In this document: piece by piece, positions 18,800 through 28,014 of the stretch
Layout: each line of letters begins with the position of its first letter
How positions within the stretch are numbered: the stretch's first letter is position 1
Source: Banduia mediterranea
GTDB lineage: Bacteria > Pseudomonadota > Gammaproteobacteria > Nevskiales > Nevskiaceae
Direction of reading: 5' to 3'
Assembly: GCF_031846245.1 (NCBI RefSeq)
Contig: NZ_JAVRIC010000010.1
Location: 59,961 to 123,960 of the forward strand
Length of the DNA stretch: 64,000 nucleotides
Notes under the pieces: model-generated
Told to the model about the DNA's origin: nothing
Seen by the model: only the letters and a program-made list of their open reading frames with translations
The model's database searches: none
Position numbers and translations under genes: made by a program

Positions 18800-19231
18800 A
18801 TGCGCATGGAACGCAAGGTCCAGACCAGTATATTCGAACGCTGCGCCGAGCACGAGATTGGCCTGGAGTTGCAGGCCATGTCGACCTGGCTGGATGCCCA
18901 TCCGGAGGTGCTGGCCCGGGTAGCCGCGGACCTGAAGTCGGGCGAGGCCCTGGGGGCGGGGCGCCGGGGCCTGAGCTGCGAATCAGCGTTGCGCTGTGCG
19001 ATTCTCAAGCAGTACCGCCAGCTCACCTATGAGGATCTGGCGTTCTGCCTGCTGGATTCGATAAAGCCGCGCTGCAGAGCGTGATCAGTCAAATCTCGGA
19101 TATGACCTGGGAGCGGATCAACCAGCACCTGTTGCGGCAAGCCTGCGCCGACCGGGTGGAGCGCAGCGACAGGCTGCGGATCGACAGCACTGTGACCGAT
19201 GCGCCGATTCGCGCGCCCAGCGACCGCAGGT
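18800..19231 (+). mobile_element. ISNCY-like transposase fossil
   Basis: The frame from 18800 resembles ISNCY-family transposases: MRMERKVQTSIFE, EIGLELQAMSTWLD, CAILKQYRQLTYEDLAF. At about 19065 the part encoding the SFRAFxR block is missing and homology resumes in another frame as ALQSVISQIS, MTWERINQHLL, DRLRIDSTVTDAPI. It ends near 19230, where an unrelated coding tail begins. About 140 of about 450 residues are left. Confidence 0.65.
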
Positions 19232-19310
19232 GCACGTCTTCTACGATTCGCATGTTCCGTGGATGAACATTGCCGATGATCTTCCCAAAAAGGATGAGAC
19301 CGCAGGCTGA
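19230..19310 (+). pseudogene. 3' tail of a GFA-like gene
   Basis: A short frame ending in TGA at 19308-19310 reads VHVFYDSHVPWMNIADDLPK, similar to the C-terminus of GFA-family (glutathione-dependent formaldehyde-activating enzyme-like) proteins. It is joined directly to the transposase fossil, so the rest of the gene was probably removed by insertion and deletion. The identification rests on about 25 residues and is tentative. Confidence 0.35.
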
Positions 19311-19353
19311 ACTCAGCCGTAATCAGCAGGCGCGGGTCGGATCATCGCGAAGA

Positions 19354-20198
19354 TCAGGGCGCCAGGCGGATTGGCGCCTTGATGTACTTGAGGTTGGCGA
19401 CGATCGAGAAGCTCATCATCACCAGCAGCGACCAGGCGCCCCACTTGCCGACATGTACCGTGGCCCAGGCGCCGAACTGGTTCGGGCATTGCCACACCCC
19501 GAACAGGGTTCCGAAATTTTCGGCCAGCCACAGAAAGAAGCCGATCAGGACCAGTGCCAGGACCCACGGCATGCGTCGCTCGCGTCGCAGTGGGCGGAAC
19601 ACCACGGTGCAGCGCGCGTAGAGACCCAGCGCCAGGGCGGCCAGCGCAACGCGCAGGTCCGGAATGAAATGGTGCGAAAAGAAGTTGATGTAGATCGTCA
19701 CCGACACCCGCCCAGCTCATCCAGTACGGCGGATGATGCTCGACACGTAAGATTCAGCAGCCGCCACGCCTGGATCATGTAGCTGCCCACGGCGGCGTAC
19801 ATGAAGCCCGAGAACAGCGGGACGCCCATCAGCTTGGTGTAGGCAAACTCGGGGTAGCGCCACGAGCCGATCGCCTCCGATATCTTGAACGCCTCCAGCG
19901 CAAAGCCTAGGGAGTGGAATACCAGAATCGTCTTGAACTCGTCCCAGGTTTCGATCTTGTACCGCAGCAACCAAGCCTGGCTGAGCACGGCGATCAACAG
20001 CAGCAGGTCGTAGCGTGGCAGTCCGGCGATTCCGTTGCGAGGCATCAGCAGAATGGCGGCGAAGATGATGCCCGCAAACAGGCAGGCGCGCGCTTCCTTC
20101 AGGCCGAACCAGAGCAGTTCCAGGAGTCTCAGTCGCCAGCCCGATTGCTCGGTGACGCCCGGGGGCTCCTGCAGCAGTCGGTCGAAGGCGGCGAGCAT
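19354..20198 (-). pseudogene. DUF817 membrane protein, frameshifted
   Basis: The minus strand encodes a multi-helix membrane protein of the DUF817 family: FGLKEARACLFAGIIF, YKIETWDEFKTILVFHSLGFALE, GSWRYPEFAYTKLMGVPLFSGFMYAAVGSYM. Near 19740 the frame slips to PPYWMSWAG, and near 19700 to VTIYINFFSHHFIPDLR, after which it runs to 19354 (GVWQCPNQFGAW, LVMMSFSIVANLKYIK). Two slips within about 50 bp, in an otherwise intact gene of family length (about 270 residues), could be real decay or a local sequence error. Confidence 0.75.
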
Positions 20199-20325
20199 CA
20201 ACTTACGGATCGGCGATCAGGTTCGCAGTGTGTCAGAAGCGGTATCAGCCCAGGGCGCGTGCGAGGGCTCATCCGGGCGTGAACCTTGCGTCCCGTCACG
20301 CCCCCAGGCGCACGGAGGCCCCAGC

Positions 20326-20877
20326 ATGCATTCGACGGTCCATAGTCGAGCACCGATGCACGGTGCACGAACGCCCAGCCGCGCCGGAATGATGCTCTCG
20401 TCCGTTCTGTTGGCGCTGATGTTGCCGCCGGCGCTATCGGCGCAGGTGGATCGCGGCTATGAACGGGTCTACGAGGAACGCGATGGGCGACGCATTTACA
20501 TGGATCGCTGCGCCGAATGCCACATGCCGGACGGTCGCGGACGCGGTGATGGCAGCAACGGCTTTCCGCCGCTGACCGGCATGTCCGAATGGTTCGCGCT
20601 GCCGGAGGGAAAGCTGTACGTCGCGCATGCGATCGTGTTCGGGCCGTATGGCGAGGTCATGGTGGGCGATCAGTTCTACTACGGAATGATGCCGCGCTTC
20701 GGCCCGCGCTTCGACGATCAGCAGATCGTGGCGGTGATCCGATTCATCGCCGAGGAACTCAACACGCCGGCACCCGGCTACGAGCCGATCGACATCGAGA
20801 CGGTGAAGGCGGCACGCCGGCTGACCGACCGCATGGATGTGCTTGTCAACGAACGCTACGACCTGCCGCCGAGGTAG
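20326..20877 (+). CDS. Periplasmic monoheme cytochrome c
   Basis: A 183-residue exported class I cytochrome. The start at 20326 is chosen because GGAGG lies 7 bases upstream. An N-terminal hydrophobic segment (MMLSSVLLALMLPPALSA) is a signal peptide. The heme is attached at CAECH, followed by MPDGRGRG, and a distal Met is probably supplied by YGMMPRF. Only one heme motif is present. It probably carries electrons in the periplasm; no partner gene is adjacent. Confidence 0.85.
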   Translation: MHSTVHSRAPMHGARTPSRAGMMLSSVLLALMLPPALSAQVDRGYERVYEERDGRRIYMDRCAECHMPDGRGRGDGSNGFPPLTGMSEWFALPEGKLYVAHAIVFGPYGEVMVGDQFYYGMMPRFGPRFDDQQIVAVIRFIAEELNTPAPGYEPIDIETVKAARRLTDRMDVLVNERYDLPPR

Positions 20878-20895
20878 CGGACACATCGCAAACGC

Positions 20896-21759
20896 TCAGT
20901 CAGCGGCACGTTCGCGCGAACGTAGCAGCGTCCAGGAAAAGCCGATCACCGCGGTGTAGCCGTCGTCATCGCGAAACAGCGGACTGTCTTCGTTGGCGGC
21001 ACCGCCATAGCGGTAATAGCGCAGGGCCACGAAACCTCGGACGTTCGGGCTCAGCGGCAGACTCAGGCGTGCGCCGAGCGAGGCGTCGAGCAGCCCGGAA
21101 TCGGCCTGGTAGGCGGGGCGGTCGGCGGTCTCATACCGCGGTTCCACTTCGTAGAAATAGCGTTGCAGCAAGGTGCTCGAATATTCGAGCCCCAGTGAGA
21201 CGCGCAGCGACAGCGGAGTATTCATCAGGCGCCGTTCCTGATACGCGAATTCGGGCGCGAACAGCGCTCCGCGCCAATCCGCGCCGGAGCTGTCCACCGA
21301 GATCACACCACGTATCGGCAGCTTGATGACGAACTGCGATTCGGCGCCAGGAGCCTCGAAGCTCATCTTCAGGTTGGGCCCCAGCTCCAGCAGGTAGTCG
21401 AGGTCCGGCATACCTTCGCGCGCTTCGGTGTCGCTGGAGTCGGTCGACAGTGCCCCGCCGCCACTCATCGACAGCTCGATGTTCGGTGTGAGTGCACGCC
21501 GCAGCCGCGAACCCTGCTCGTCGGAACGGAACACGCGGCCGTGATAGACGAAGTACGGTGCCGGCAGGGCCAACCGCTGATAGTGGTCCGACGCGGGGTA
21601 GTCAGGCGTGGTCAGCGCCACCCCGGCCACGCCGGCTTCCCACTTGGGGCGCTGCGGGTCGTCGGCCTGGATGTCCGGAATGCCCGAGGACTGTGCGTGC
21701 GCCGGCGCCGTCGAAAGCAACGCGACGATCAGGCAGGCGGCGGTGCGATTGAAGCTCAT
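20896..21759 (-). CDS. MipA/OmpV family outer-membrane protein
   Basis: A 287-residue barrel of the MipA/OmpV family (MltA-interacting scaffolds and related porins). A signal peptide ends at PAHAQ. The family opening WEAGVAGVALTTPDYPASD is followed by LALPAPYFVYHGRVFR. The C-terminal GFVALRYYRYGGAANEDSPL and FSWTLL match the last strands. The ATG at 21759 is chosen because it begins the signal peptide; upstream in-frame starts add a low-complexity leader. It converges on the cytochrome gene with an 18-bp gap. Confidence 0.87.
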   Translation of the reverse strand: MSFNRTAACLIVALLSTAPAHAQSSGIPDIQADDPQRPKWEAGVAGVALTTPDYPASDHYQRLALPAPYFVYHGRVFRSDEQGSRLRRALTPNIELSMSGGGALSTDSSDTEAREGMPDLDYLLELGPNLKMSFEAPGAESQFVIKLPIRGVISVDSSGADWRGALFAPEFAYQERRLMNTPLSLRVSLGLEYSSTLLQRYFYEVEPRYETADRPAYQADSGLLDASLGARLSLPLSPNVRGFVALRYYRYGGAANEDSPLFRDDDGYTAVIGFSWTLLRSRERAAD

Positions 21760-21879
21760 GAAGGAACTCGCAGAACTTGGATCAGGGTACACGCCGGGAT
21801 CGCAGCGTGGGTGAATGGCGTCGAAGTGTAGGGCGTGTGCCCGCTGCTCCGCAGCTGATGTAGAGCTGCCGAAACGAAA

Positions 21880-21910
21880 TCGCCCCGGCACGCTGAACGC
21901 ACCGGGGCGA
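21880..21910. terminator. GC-rich hairpin between the DUF885 and MipA/OmpV genes
   Basis: TCGCCCCGG at 21880-21888 pairs perfectly with CCGGGGCGA at 21902-21910 across a 13-base loop. It lies just past the stop of the DUF885 gene (minus strand), so it fits its transcription terminator. No strong U-tract is present. Confidence 0.55.
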
Positions 21911-21935
21911 CGGGACATCCAAAGCTGCCGGGAAA

Positions 21936-23801
21936 TTACAGCTTCTGCTGCTCCGCGATCCAGCGGTCCACACGCGCTTCCAGCATTTCCAGCGGTAGGG
22001 CGCCGCCGCCCAGCACGGTGTCGTGGAAACCGCGAATGTCGAACTTGTCGCCGAGCGCCGCTTCGGCCTTGCGGCGCAGTTCCTGAATCTTGAGCATGCC
22101 GATCTTGTAGGCCGTGGCCTGTCCCGGAATCACCAGATAGCGCTGGATCTCGGAGCGTACGGCGGTTTCGGAAATCGAGGTGTTGGTGTTGAAGTAGTCG
22201 ACGGCCTGTTGCTCGGTCCAGCCCTTGGCATGCAGGCCGGTGTCCACGACCAGGCGCACGGCACGCCAGATCTCACCGCTGAGCTGCCCGAATTCGGAAT
22301 ACGGATCGACGAAGGTGTTCGGCATCTCCTTGGCCAGCCACTCGGCATACAGGCCCCAGCCTTCCACATAGGCGGTGAAGCTGATCTGGGTGCGGAACTG
22401 CGGCAGCGTGGTCAGCTCCTGCGCGATCGAGATCTGCATGTGATGGCCGGGGATGCCTTCGTGATAGGCGATGTCCTCCAGCTCGGTCTTCGGCATGGCG
22501 TTCATGTCCGACAGGTGCGCGTAGTACACGCCAGGGCGCGAGCCGTCGGGGGTGCCCGGGAAGTAGTGCTGGGCGGCGCCGTCCTGTTCGCGGAAGGCTT
22601 CCACGCGCTTCACCACGAGGTCCGCCTTGGGTAGCGTGCCGAAGTAGTTCGGCAGTTCCTTCTTGATGTTCTCGATGGCGGCCGTGGCGGCGTCGAGATA
22701 GGCCTGACGGCCCTCGTCGGTATTCGGATATCGGAAGCGCGGATCGGTATCGAGGAACTTGAAGAAGGCTTCGAGATCGCCGTCGAAGCCCACGCGGTCC
22801 TTCAGCGCGATCATCTCACCGCGCAGACGCTTGACCTCGCTCAGGCCGATCTGGTGAATCTCCTCGGCCGTCAGCTCGGTGGTGGTGGTGCGCTTGAGCA
22901 GGTAGTTGTAATAGGCCTTGCCGTTGGTCTGCGTGGTGCCGATGCCGGCCGGATTGACCAGGGTCTTCGGCAGTTCGCTGTCGATCCAGGCGATCAGTTC
23001 TTCGTAAGCCGGCAGGAACGCTTCCATCAGCGCGGTCTTCGATTCGGCCTTGAGTTCGCTGGCACGCTCCGCGGAGATCACCTCGTTCTCGACCAGGGTG
23101 TCGATCTCGGACTGCATGTCGGCCCAGATCGAGGAATCCTCGCCTTCGCTAAACGGTGCGCCGCCGATCACCTTCTTCGACTGGTCGATCACGCCCTCGT
23201 AGGCGAAGCGCGGCGGCCGGATGCCGGCGTCCGCCGCGATCTTGGCCCGATCCAGCAACTGCTCAAGCGCGCGCGGCACCTCGCGAACACGGGCGATGTA
23301 GGCCTCCATGTCGGATTCGTCTTCGACCTTGTGGAAGTTGATCAGAAAGGTCGGCAGGAACGACTGCGCGCCGTTCATCTGCTCGAAGACGTAGCCGTTG
23401 TTGCGGAACGGCACGCCGGCCGCGGCGATCTCATATTGGTACTTCCACAGATCGTAGGACGTCTTGGCTTCCTCGCCCAGCTTCGCGTAATCGAAGCTGG
23501 ATTCCATTTCTTCCACGCTCGCCTTGGTCCAGGCCAGCTGCTCGTCTTCGGCTTCGATCGAGAGGTCATCCAACTTGTCGTACTGGTCCTTGCGGCCGAG
23601 GAAGGTCAGCGACATCGGGCTGAACTGCAGCGATTCCTCGTACTTCTCGTCGAACCAGGCGTTGATGCGATCGGACTCGCTCATCGCCATTTCGGCGGTA
23701 TCGGTTTCCGGGGCGTCCAGAGGCTGGGGCAGCGTCGCGCAGGCGCCCAGCAGCAGGGCGAACAGGCAGGCCGAGACGGCGGGGCGCAGGGCAGAGCGCA
23801 T
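21936..23801 (-). CDS. DUF885 family lipoprotein, putative zinc peptidase
   Basis: A 621-residue DUF885 protein. The start at 23801 has CAGGAG upstream and gives a lipoprotein signal with lipobox LLGAC, so the protein is probably anchored in the periplasm. The metal site HEGIPGHH and the downstream acidic motif YVEGWGLYAEWL near the C-terminal third match the gluzincin-like pattern of the family. Full family length. The substrate is unknown; a peptidase or carboxypeptidase role is inferred from the motif. Confidence 0.9.
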   Translation of the reverse strand: MRSALRPAVSACLFALLLGACATLPQPLDAPETDTAEMAMSESDRINAWFDEKYEESLQFSPMSLTFLGRKDQYDKLDDLSIEAEDEQLAWTKASVEEMESSFDYAKLGEEAKTSYDLWKYQYEIAAAGVPFRNNGYVFEQMNGAQSFLPTFLINFHKVEDESDMEAYIARVREVPRALEQLLDRAKIAADAGIRPPRFAYEGVIDQSKKVIGGAPFSEGEDSSIWADMQSEIDTLVENEVISAERASELKAESKTALMEAFLPAYEELIAWIDSELPKTLVNPAGIGTTQTNGKAYYNYLLKRTTTTELTAEEIHQIGLSEVKRLRGEMIALKDRVGFDGDLEAFFKFLDTDPRFRYPNTDEGRQAYLDAATAAIENIKKELPNYFGTLPKADLVVKRVEAFREQDGAAQHYFPGTPDGSRPGVYYAHLSDMNAMPKTELEDIAYHEGIPGHHMQISIAQELTTLPQFRTQISFTAYVEGWGLYAEWLAKEMPNTFVDPYSEFGQLSGEIWRAVRLVVDTGLHAKGWTEQQAVDYFNTNTSISETAVRSEIQRYLVIPGQATAYKIGMLKIQELRRKAEAALGDKFDIRGFHDTVLGGGALPLEMLEARVDRWIAEQQKL

Positions 23802-24310
23802 TGGGGTCTCCTGAGAATGGGATATCAGAGCCTGATGATCGACAACGCAGTTCGGTCGCAGGCCGGGTCGGGAATCGAGAATACAGGCCCGCTCGAATGG
23901 CGTCCTGAAATCCGCCAATCGACTCCTTCCGTCAGATGAACATCAGGGGATCCTGCCCGCACGTGGGGCCGGATTCCGGTGAGTTTGCGGCGGACGACGT
24001 ATCGGGGTGGCGTGCATCCTGCCGCGTCTGAAGCGGCGAACCTGCTGGACGCTCGGTGAGCGATCAGTAGAATCGGGGAACGGAACGACTGTTCGGGGGC
24101 ATCTTCCACTCGTCTTGGCAACCGGTCATATCCAGACCGCGTTGTGCGGCCCGACCCGTTCTGGATCATCGCAGTGCCATCTCGTTGTCTGGGGCAGGCA
24201 GACGGCGGGACAGCGGGTGTACGGTCAGGGCGATGCGATAGGTCGGGTCCGCCGGTGACACGCCCGCACCAATTTCAGACGTTTGAATACAAACGATATT
24301 CGGGGGCGTA
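23802..24310. other. 509-bp intergenic region without a recognisable gene
   Basis: Lies between divergent envelope-protein genes. Short frames here have no family resemblance and no ribosome sites. It should contain the promoters of both flanking genes. The 24290-24310 segment (TACAAACGATATTC) is the only AT-rich part. Confidence 0.5.
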
Positions 24311-25231
24311 ATGATTGGAATTCGGAAAGCATTTCCTTTGTTTGGCTTGGCGCTTTCGGCGTGTGCGACGTATGCGCCGGACAGCCTGCCCGAGGACGCC
24401 GAGCTCATAGAGCAAGACCCATCCATCGTGTTCGTCAGCGTTTGGGCCAGCATGCTGAAAGACGATACGACCCTGACTGTTGTCTTGAACGACACCAAGG
24501 TCGCAGAACTGGAGGAGGAGCAGGTCGTTGCGTTCGAACTGATTCCCCACCAGAGCAACAGCTTCGTGTTCAAAAGCAGCAATGGCGAGTCCCTGAACCG
24601 GACGGTTTCGCCCGGCGAGCCCGGCAGCCACCTCTACTGGGATGTCTACAATCCGCCGCTTGGAAGCGAGGTTGCCGAGCTGAACTTGTCCAAGGTCCAG
24701 GCATCCGCCGTATTCGCGAAGTATCCGGAGGTGAAGCCGATCGTCGCGACGTCCGATATTTCTGCTTATCCGGATTCGCTCAAGACCGAGGCGAATGCCT
24801 GCCTGAGTGGCGACGAGGTCAGGCACTGCGAGCAAGTGCTCGCGAAGATTCCAGAACGCCTTCAGGCGCCAGCACTGACGTCCAAACTGTTGGCCATGCA
24901 GGAATCGCAGGCCCGGCGGAAGCAGGCGGTCGTAGCAATGGAAGCCTCGCTGCCGCCAGAGGTGCTGCGCGACAAATACATGGTGTCCTTGAGCACGTTT
25001 CTGAAGGAGCAGCGCTACCAGGAGGCGCTGGGAGTCTTCGCCAAGCTCGAAGGCCTGAACGTGGACAAGGATCCCTCGCTGGACTTCTTCTATGGCGAAG
25101 CCTTGCTCAGGACCGGCCAGCCGCAGGCTGCGATGAAACGGCTGTATCGCTACATCGGCGAGCAGGGCAGCGGCGCCCGTCACTATTCGACGGCGCTCGA
25201 TCTGGTCAATCAGGCCGAATCCGAACTGTAA
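24311..25231 (+). CDS. Lipoprotein with DUF2846-like N-terminus and TPR-like C-terminus
   Basis: A 306-residue lipoprotein (lipobox LSAC at residues about 15-18). Residues about 40-125 are beta-rich and look like DUF2846-type domains (small ligand-like folds, VVLNDTKVAELEEEQVVAFEL). The C-terminal 120 residues are helical with TPR-like spacing (YQEALGVFAKLEGLNVD, YGEALLRTGQPQAAMKRLYRY). It is followed after 3 bp by the next gene, so the two form an operon. The function is unknown; an envelope scaffold is a guess. Confidence 0.7.
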   Translation: MIGIRKAFPLFGLALSACATYAPDSLPEDAELIEQDPSIVFVSVWASMLKDDTTLTVVLNDTKVAELEEEQVVAFELIPHQSNSFVFKSSNGESLNRTVSPGEPGSHLYWDVYNPPLGSEVAELNLSKVQASAVFAKYPEVKPIVATSDISAYPDSLKTEANACLSGDEVRHCEQVLAKIPERLQAPALTSKLLAMQESQARRKQAVVAMEASLPPEVLRDKYMVSLSTFLKEQRYQEALGVFAKLEGLNVDKDPSLDFFYGEALLRTGQPQAAMKRLYRYIGEQGSGARHYSTALDLVNQAESEL

Positions 25232-25234
25232 AAC

Positions 25235-26830
25235 ATGACCACTTCGAACGAACGGAGAGCGCCGCGCCGCGCTCGGCCCCGTTACTGGTTCGCAGCCTTG
25301 GTGGTCTCGCTTGCCACCACACCGCTGTTCGCGCAGGAACCGACGCTCGACGAGTTCGAAACCCAGCTGGATGGTGTAATCCGCAGCGCCTGCCATGGCT
25401 ACATGGTGGACGCTCTGCCGGACATGCTTTCGGGTGCGCGCGACTGGCTCAACGAAAATTCACCGTTCTGTCAGACCGTGAGAACCCTGCCGGATGATGC
25501 GCCGCTGGCCGCCGTGGTCGAGGAATACCAGGTGCTGGACATGGACGCCGAAGCCGTCAGTGGCCTGCGTCGCTACGTCGGTCGCAATGACGACATTCAT
25601 CTCCAGTGCCAGGACTGGATGTGCGAACACGTGCGCGTCCAGGTCCGTGAGGACGGTCATCCGATCAGTCTGGCGGACTATCAGAAAGTCGAGCGCTTCT
25701 GCGAGGAGCGCTACGAGTGCATCGAAAGCTGGTTCAAGACCTGGCCGCGAGCGCTGCCCACGAACACGGTGAGTCTGTCGCTGGATGCCCTGCTCGAAGC
25801 ACAGGAGCCGCCGCTCAAGGACGCCGCGACGGCGCCCGCATCCGGCATGTCCCTGGACGCGCTGATGGGCCACTCCGAGGCGTCGCCGTCGTCAGCGCCG
25901 GTTGCAGCCGCGCTGCCCGCCAGCGGGCTGGACGTGGCCGCGAGCAAGGACGTCACGCTGGACAATGTCTTCGCCGCGCGCGACGAGATCGCCCTGAAGG
26001 CTGCGCTGGACGTCATGCAACGTCGATACATGGAGGCCGACAAAGCCTGTGCCTGTTCCCTGGAAGGGACGGGCTGCTACTCCCTGCCGAACCGGTCCCT
26101 GCTGGATTTCGCATCCGAGGTCGAAAGCGCGCGCAGTCGTCTTTGCGTGGACTGGTACAACGGGGAATTGCTGACGCCACCCGGCACGGCCCAGGCCGCA
26201 CGGGCTCGCACACAGGCGCACGTCGGCACGCTGGCGGCACTGCGCCAGCAGGATGAACGAATCGAAGTCGCGATCGGCGACTGGGAGCGCGAACAGCAGC
26301 GAGTGCTCGCCCAGCAGCAGCGTGAGCAGGAGTCGCGGAGCAATGCCGGCTGGCTGGCGGGGGTGGCGGCCGTCGCCAGCGGTTCCGTGCTGGCGCAGCA
26401 GGGTTTGATCAGCCCGGAGCAGGCCGCCAACGCAGCCGTCAACGTTGCGCGCAACGTCGAGAGCGGCGAGGGCGTTGTGAGCGCACTGGGCCGCGGCATG
26501 CAGCAGCAATTCCAGTCGTCGATGCCGTCGAGCAGCGGCGGTAGTGGCGGTGGCAATGACACTGGCGTGTTCGGGTTCAGCTGCTACGACCCACGGGCCT
26601 TCATCTGCGTCGACTACACGATCAACAGCCGCAGCAGGTTCGAAGCGTTCCGCGCGCAATGCGGCCAGGGCGGCAATCAAATCGTCTCGGGCGGCTGTGA
26701 CCGGAGCGGACCGAGCTGCAGCATGCAGAGCGCCGTCGGCAAGCAGACCACCTTCAGTCCGATGTCCCAGCCGGACGACGTGAAACAGGCCTGCCTCGCC
26801 AACGGCGGGCAGTACTCGCTCTTCGAGTAG
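25235..26830 (+). CDS. Exported Cys-containing protein of unknown function
   Basis: A 531-residue exported protein: a basic N-terminus followed by a signal peptide ending PLFAQEP. Residues about 130-180 hold a Cys/Trp cluster (CQDWMCEHV, CEERYECIESW). A low-complexity Ala/Ser/Pro linker carries a short repeated motif (SLDALLE, SLDALMG; residues about 180-225). A Gln-rich coiled coil follows, then an Ala/Val-rich helix (about 375-420) and a Gly/Ser linker. The Cys-rich C-terminal domain ends GGQYSLFE. The even cysteine number suggests periplasmic disulfides. No family recognised; co-transcribed with the preceding lipoprotein. Confidence 0.65.
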   Translation: MTTSNERRAPRRARPRYWFAALVVSLATTPLFAQEPTLDEFETQLDGVIRSACHGYMVDALPDMLSGARDWLNENSPFCQTVRTLPDDAPLAAVVEEYQVLDMDAEAVSGLRRYVGRNDDIHLQCQDWMCEHVRVQVREDGHPISLADYQKVERFCEERYECIESWFKTWPRALPTNTVSLSLDALLEAQEPPLKDAATAPASGMSLDALMGHSEASPSSAPVAAALPASGLDVAASKDVTLDNVFAARDEIALKAALDVMQRRYMEADKACACSLEGTGCYSLPNRSLLDFASEVESARSRLCVDWYNGELLTPPGTAQAARARTQAHVGTLAALRQQDERIEVAIGDWEREQQRVLAQQQREQESRSNAGWLAGVAAVASGSVLAQQGLISPEQAANAAVNVARNVESGEGVVSALGRGMQQQFQSSMPSSSGGSGGGNDTGVFGFSCYDPRAFICVDYTINSRSRFEAFRAQCGQGGNQIVSGGCDRSGPSCSMQSAVGKQTTFSPMSQPDDVKQACLANGGQYSLFE

Positions 26831-27120
26831 CGGTGGTCCGCCGGCTCCGCGCCCCGTGGCAGCGCGCGAACGCGCCGGCGGGCTCGTCGCCCGCGACCGG
26901 TCCGGAGTACTGTTCGCGCTCAACTGAACAGGCGGCGCTCGCCCAGGCGCCGGGTCCGGGAATGTCCATGGCGCAGTCACAGTCGACGGTGCTGTCGGAA
27001 CCCATCCGCCCCCTTGGCCCGACCTTATGATCGGCGGTGTGCGTGTTCCGATCATCGATGACTGCGCGCCGGCCCATACCCGCAACTGCGTGTCCGTGCC
27101 GTAGTCGCGGAACGCTGCGC
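26831..27120. other. 290-bp convergent gap, nothing recognised
   Basis: Lies between converging genes. It is GC-rich with several weak GC palindromes (for example near 26865-26885) that could act as terminators. No gene is supported. Confidence 0.4.
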
Positions 27121-28014
27121 TTACCACCAGACCCGGGCGTCCGCCGCGCTGTCGCGCAGATATGCCTGCGCCTGCGCGCCGTGCAGCAGCGCCAGGGTAG
27201 CCAGCACGCCGGCTTCGGTGCAGCTTGCCGCGCGCACGCTGATTGTGCGCGGACCGCCGAGCACGGCCTGGCCGGTGCGCGGATCCAGAACATGGGGATA
27301 GCGCACGCCGTCCTTGAGCAGGAAACGGTGGGTGTCGCCGCTGGATGCGATGGCGCCGGCCGGGAGCCCGATGACGGGCGCGGGGCCTGACTCGGGCGTT
27401 TCCACGCCCACCTGCCAGGCCGAGCCATCGGCGCGTGCACCGCTGACGGCGAGATCGCCGCCGCAATTGACCAGGACGGGCGCCTTGGTTTGTTGCACCA
27501 CGAGACGCAGGGCGCGGTCCACGGCGTATTCCTTGCCGATTCCGCCGAAGTCGATTTCCATGCCGGCCGGCATCGTCAGCACCGGCGGCTTCCAGCGGAC
27601 GCGGTGCCAGCCCACCAGCGGCAGGACCTCCGCGATCTGCTCGGCCGTGGGCACGCGGTCGGAGCCATCGAAGCGCCAGACCCGGCGCAATACACCGGAG
27701 CTGAGATCGAAACGTCCGTCGCTGATCGCGTAGAGCTGCTGGGCGTAGTCGAGAAAGCGGGCGGTCTCCTCGTCCACCGTCACCGGCCGGCCGCTGGCGG
27801 TGTTGATGCGGTGGACGATGTTGTCGTCGCGATAGCGGCTCCAGTGCCGTTCGATGCGCCAGACTTCCCTTGCGACGATGCGCGTGAGCCGCCGCACTTC
27901 CTGTGCGCAAACACCGTCCACCAGCACCTCGCAGGGAGCGGCCATGGCGGTGAAGCGCCCGGCATGGCCGCCGCCGGGCAGGGAGGCGACCGTGACCGGA
28001 CGCGCCGCTACCAC
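27121..28014 (-). CDS. apbE: FAD:protein FMN transferase (ApbE family)
   Basis: ApbE attaches FMN from FAD to Thr/Ser of target proteins through a phosphoester bond. The 297-residue protein has the family motifs: RFTAMAAPCEV near the N-terminus, WSRYRDDNIVHRIN, DGRFDLSSGVL, IDFGGIGKEYAVDRA, VNCGGDLAVSG, ASSGDTHRF and HVLDPRTG. There is no lipobox or signal peptide, unlike many periplasmic ApbE proteins, so its compartment is uncertain. It overlaps the upstream DUF3570 gene by 7 bp and is the last gene of the three-gene operon. Confidence 0.92.
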   Translation of the reverse strand: MVAARPVTVASLPGGGHAGRFTAMAAPCEVLVDGVCAQEVRRLTRIVAREVWRIERHWSRYRDDNIVHRINTASGRPVTVDEETARFLDYAQQLYAISDGRFDLSSGVLRRVWRFDGSDRVPTAEQIAEVLPLVGWHRVRWKPPVLTMPAGMEIDFGGIGKEYAVDRALRLVVQQTKAPVLVNCGGDLAVSGARADGSAWQVGVETPESGPAPVIGLPAGAIASSGDTHRFLLKDGVRYPHVLDPRTGQAVLGGPRTISVRAASCTEAGVLATLALLHGAQAQAYLRDSAADARVWW

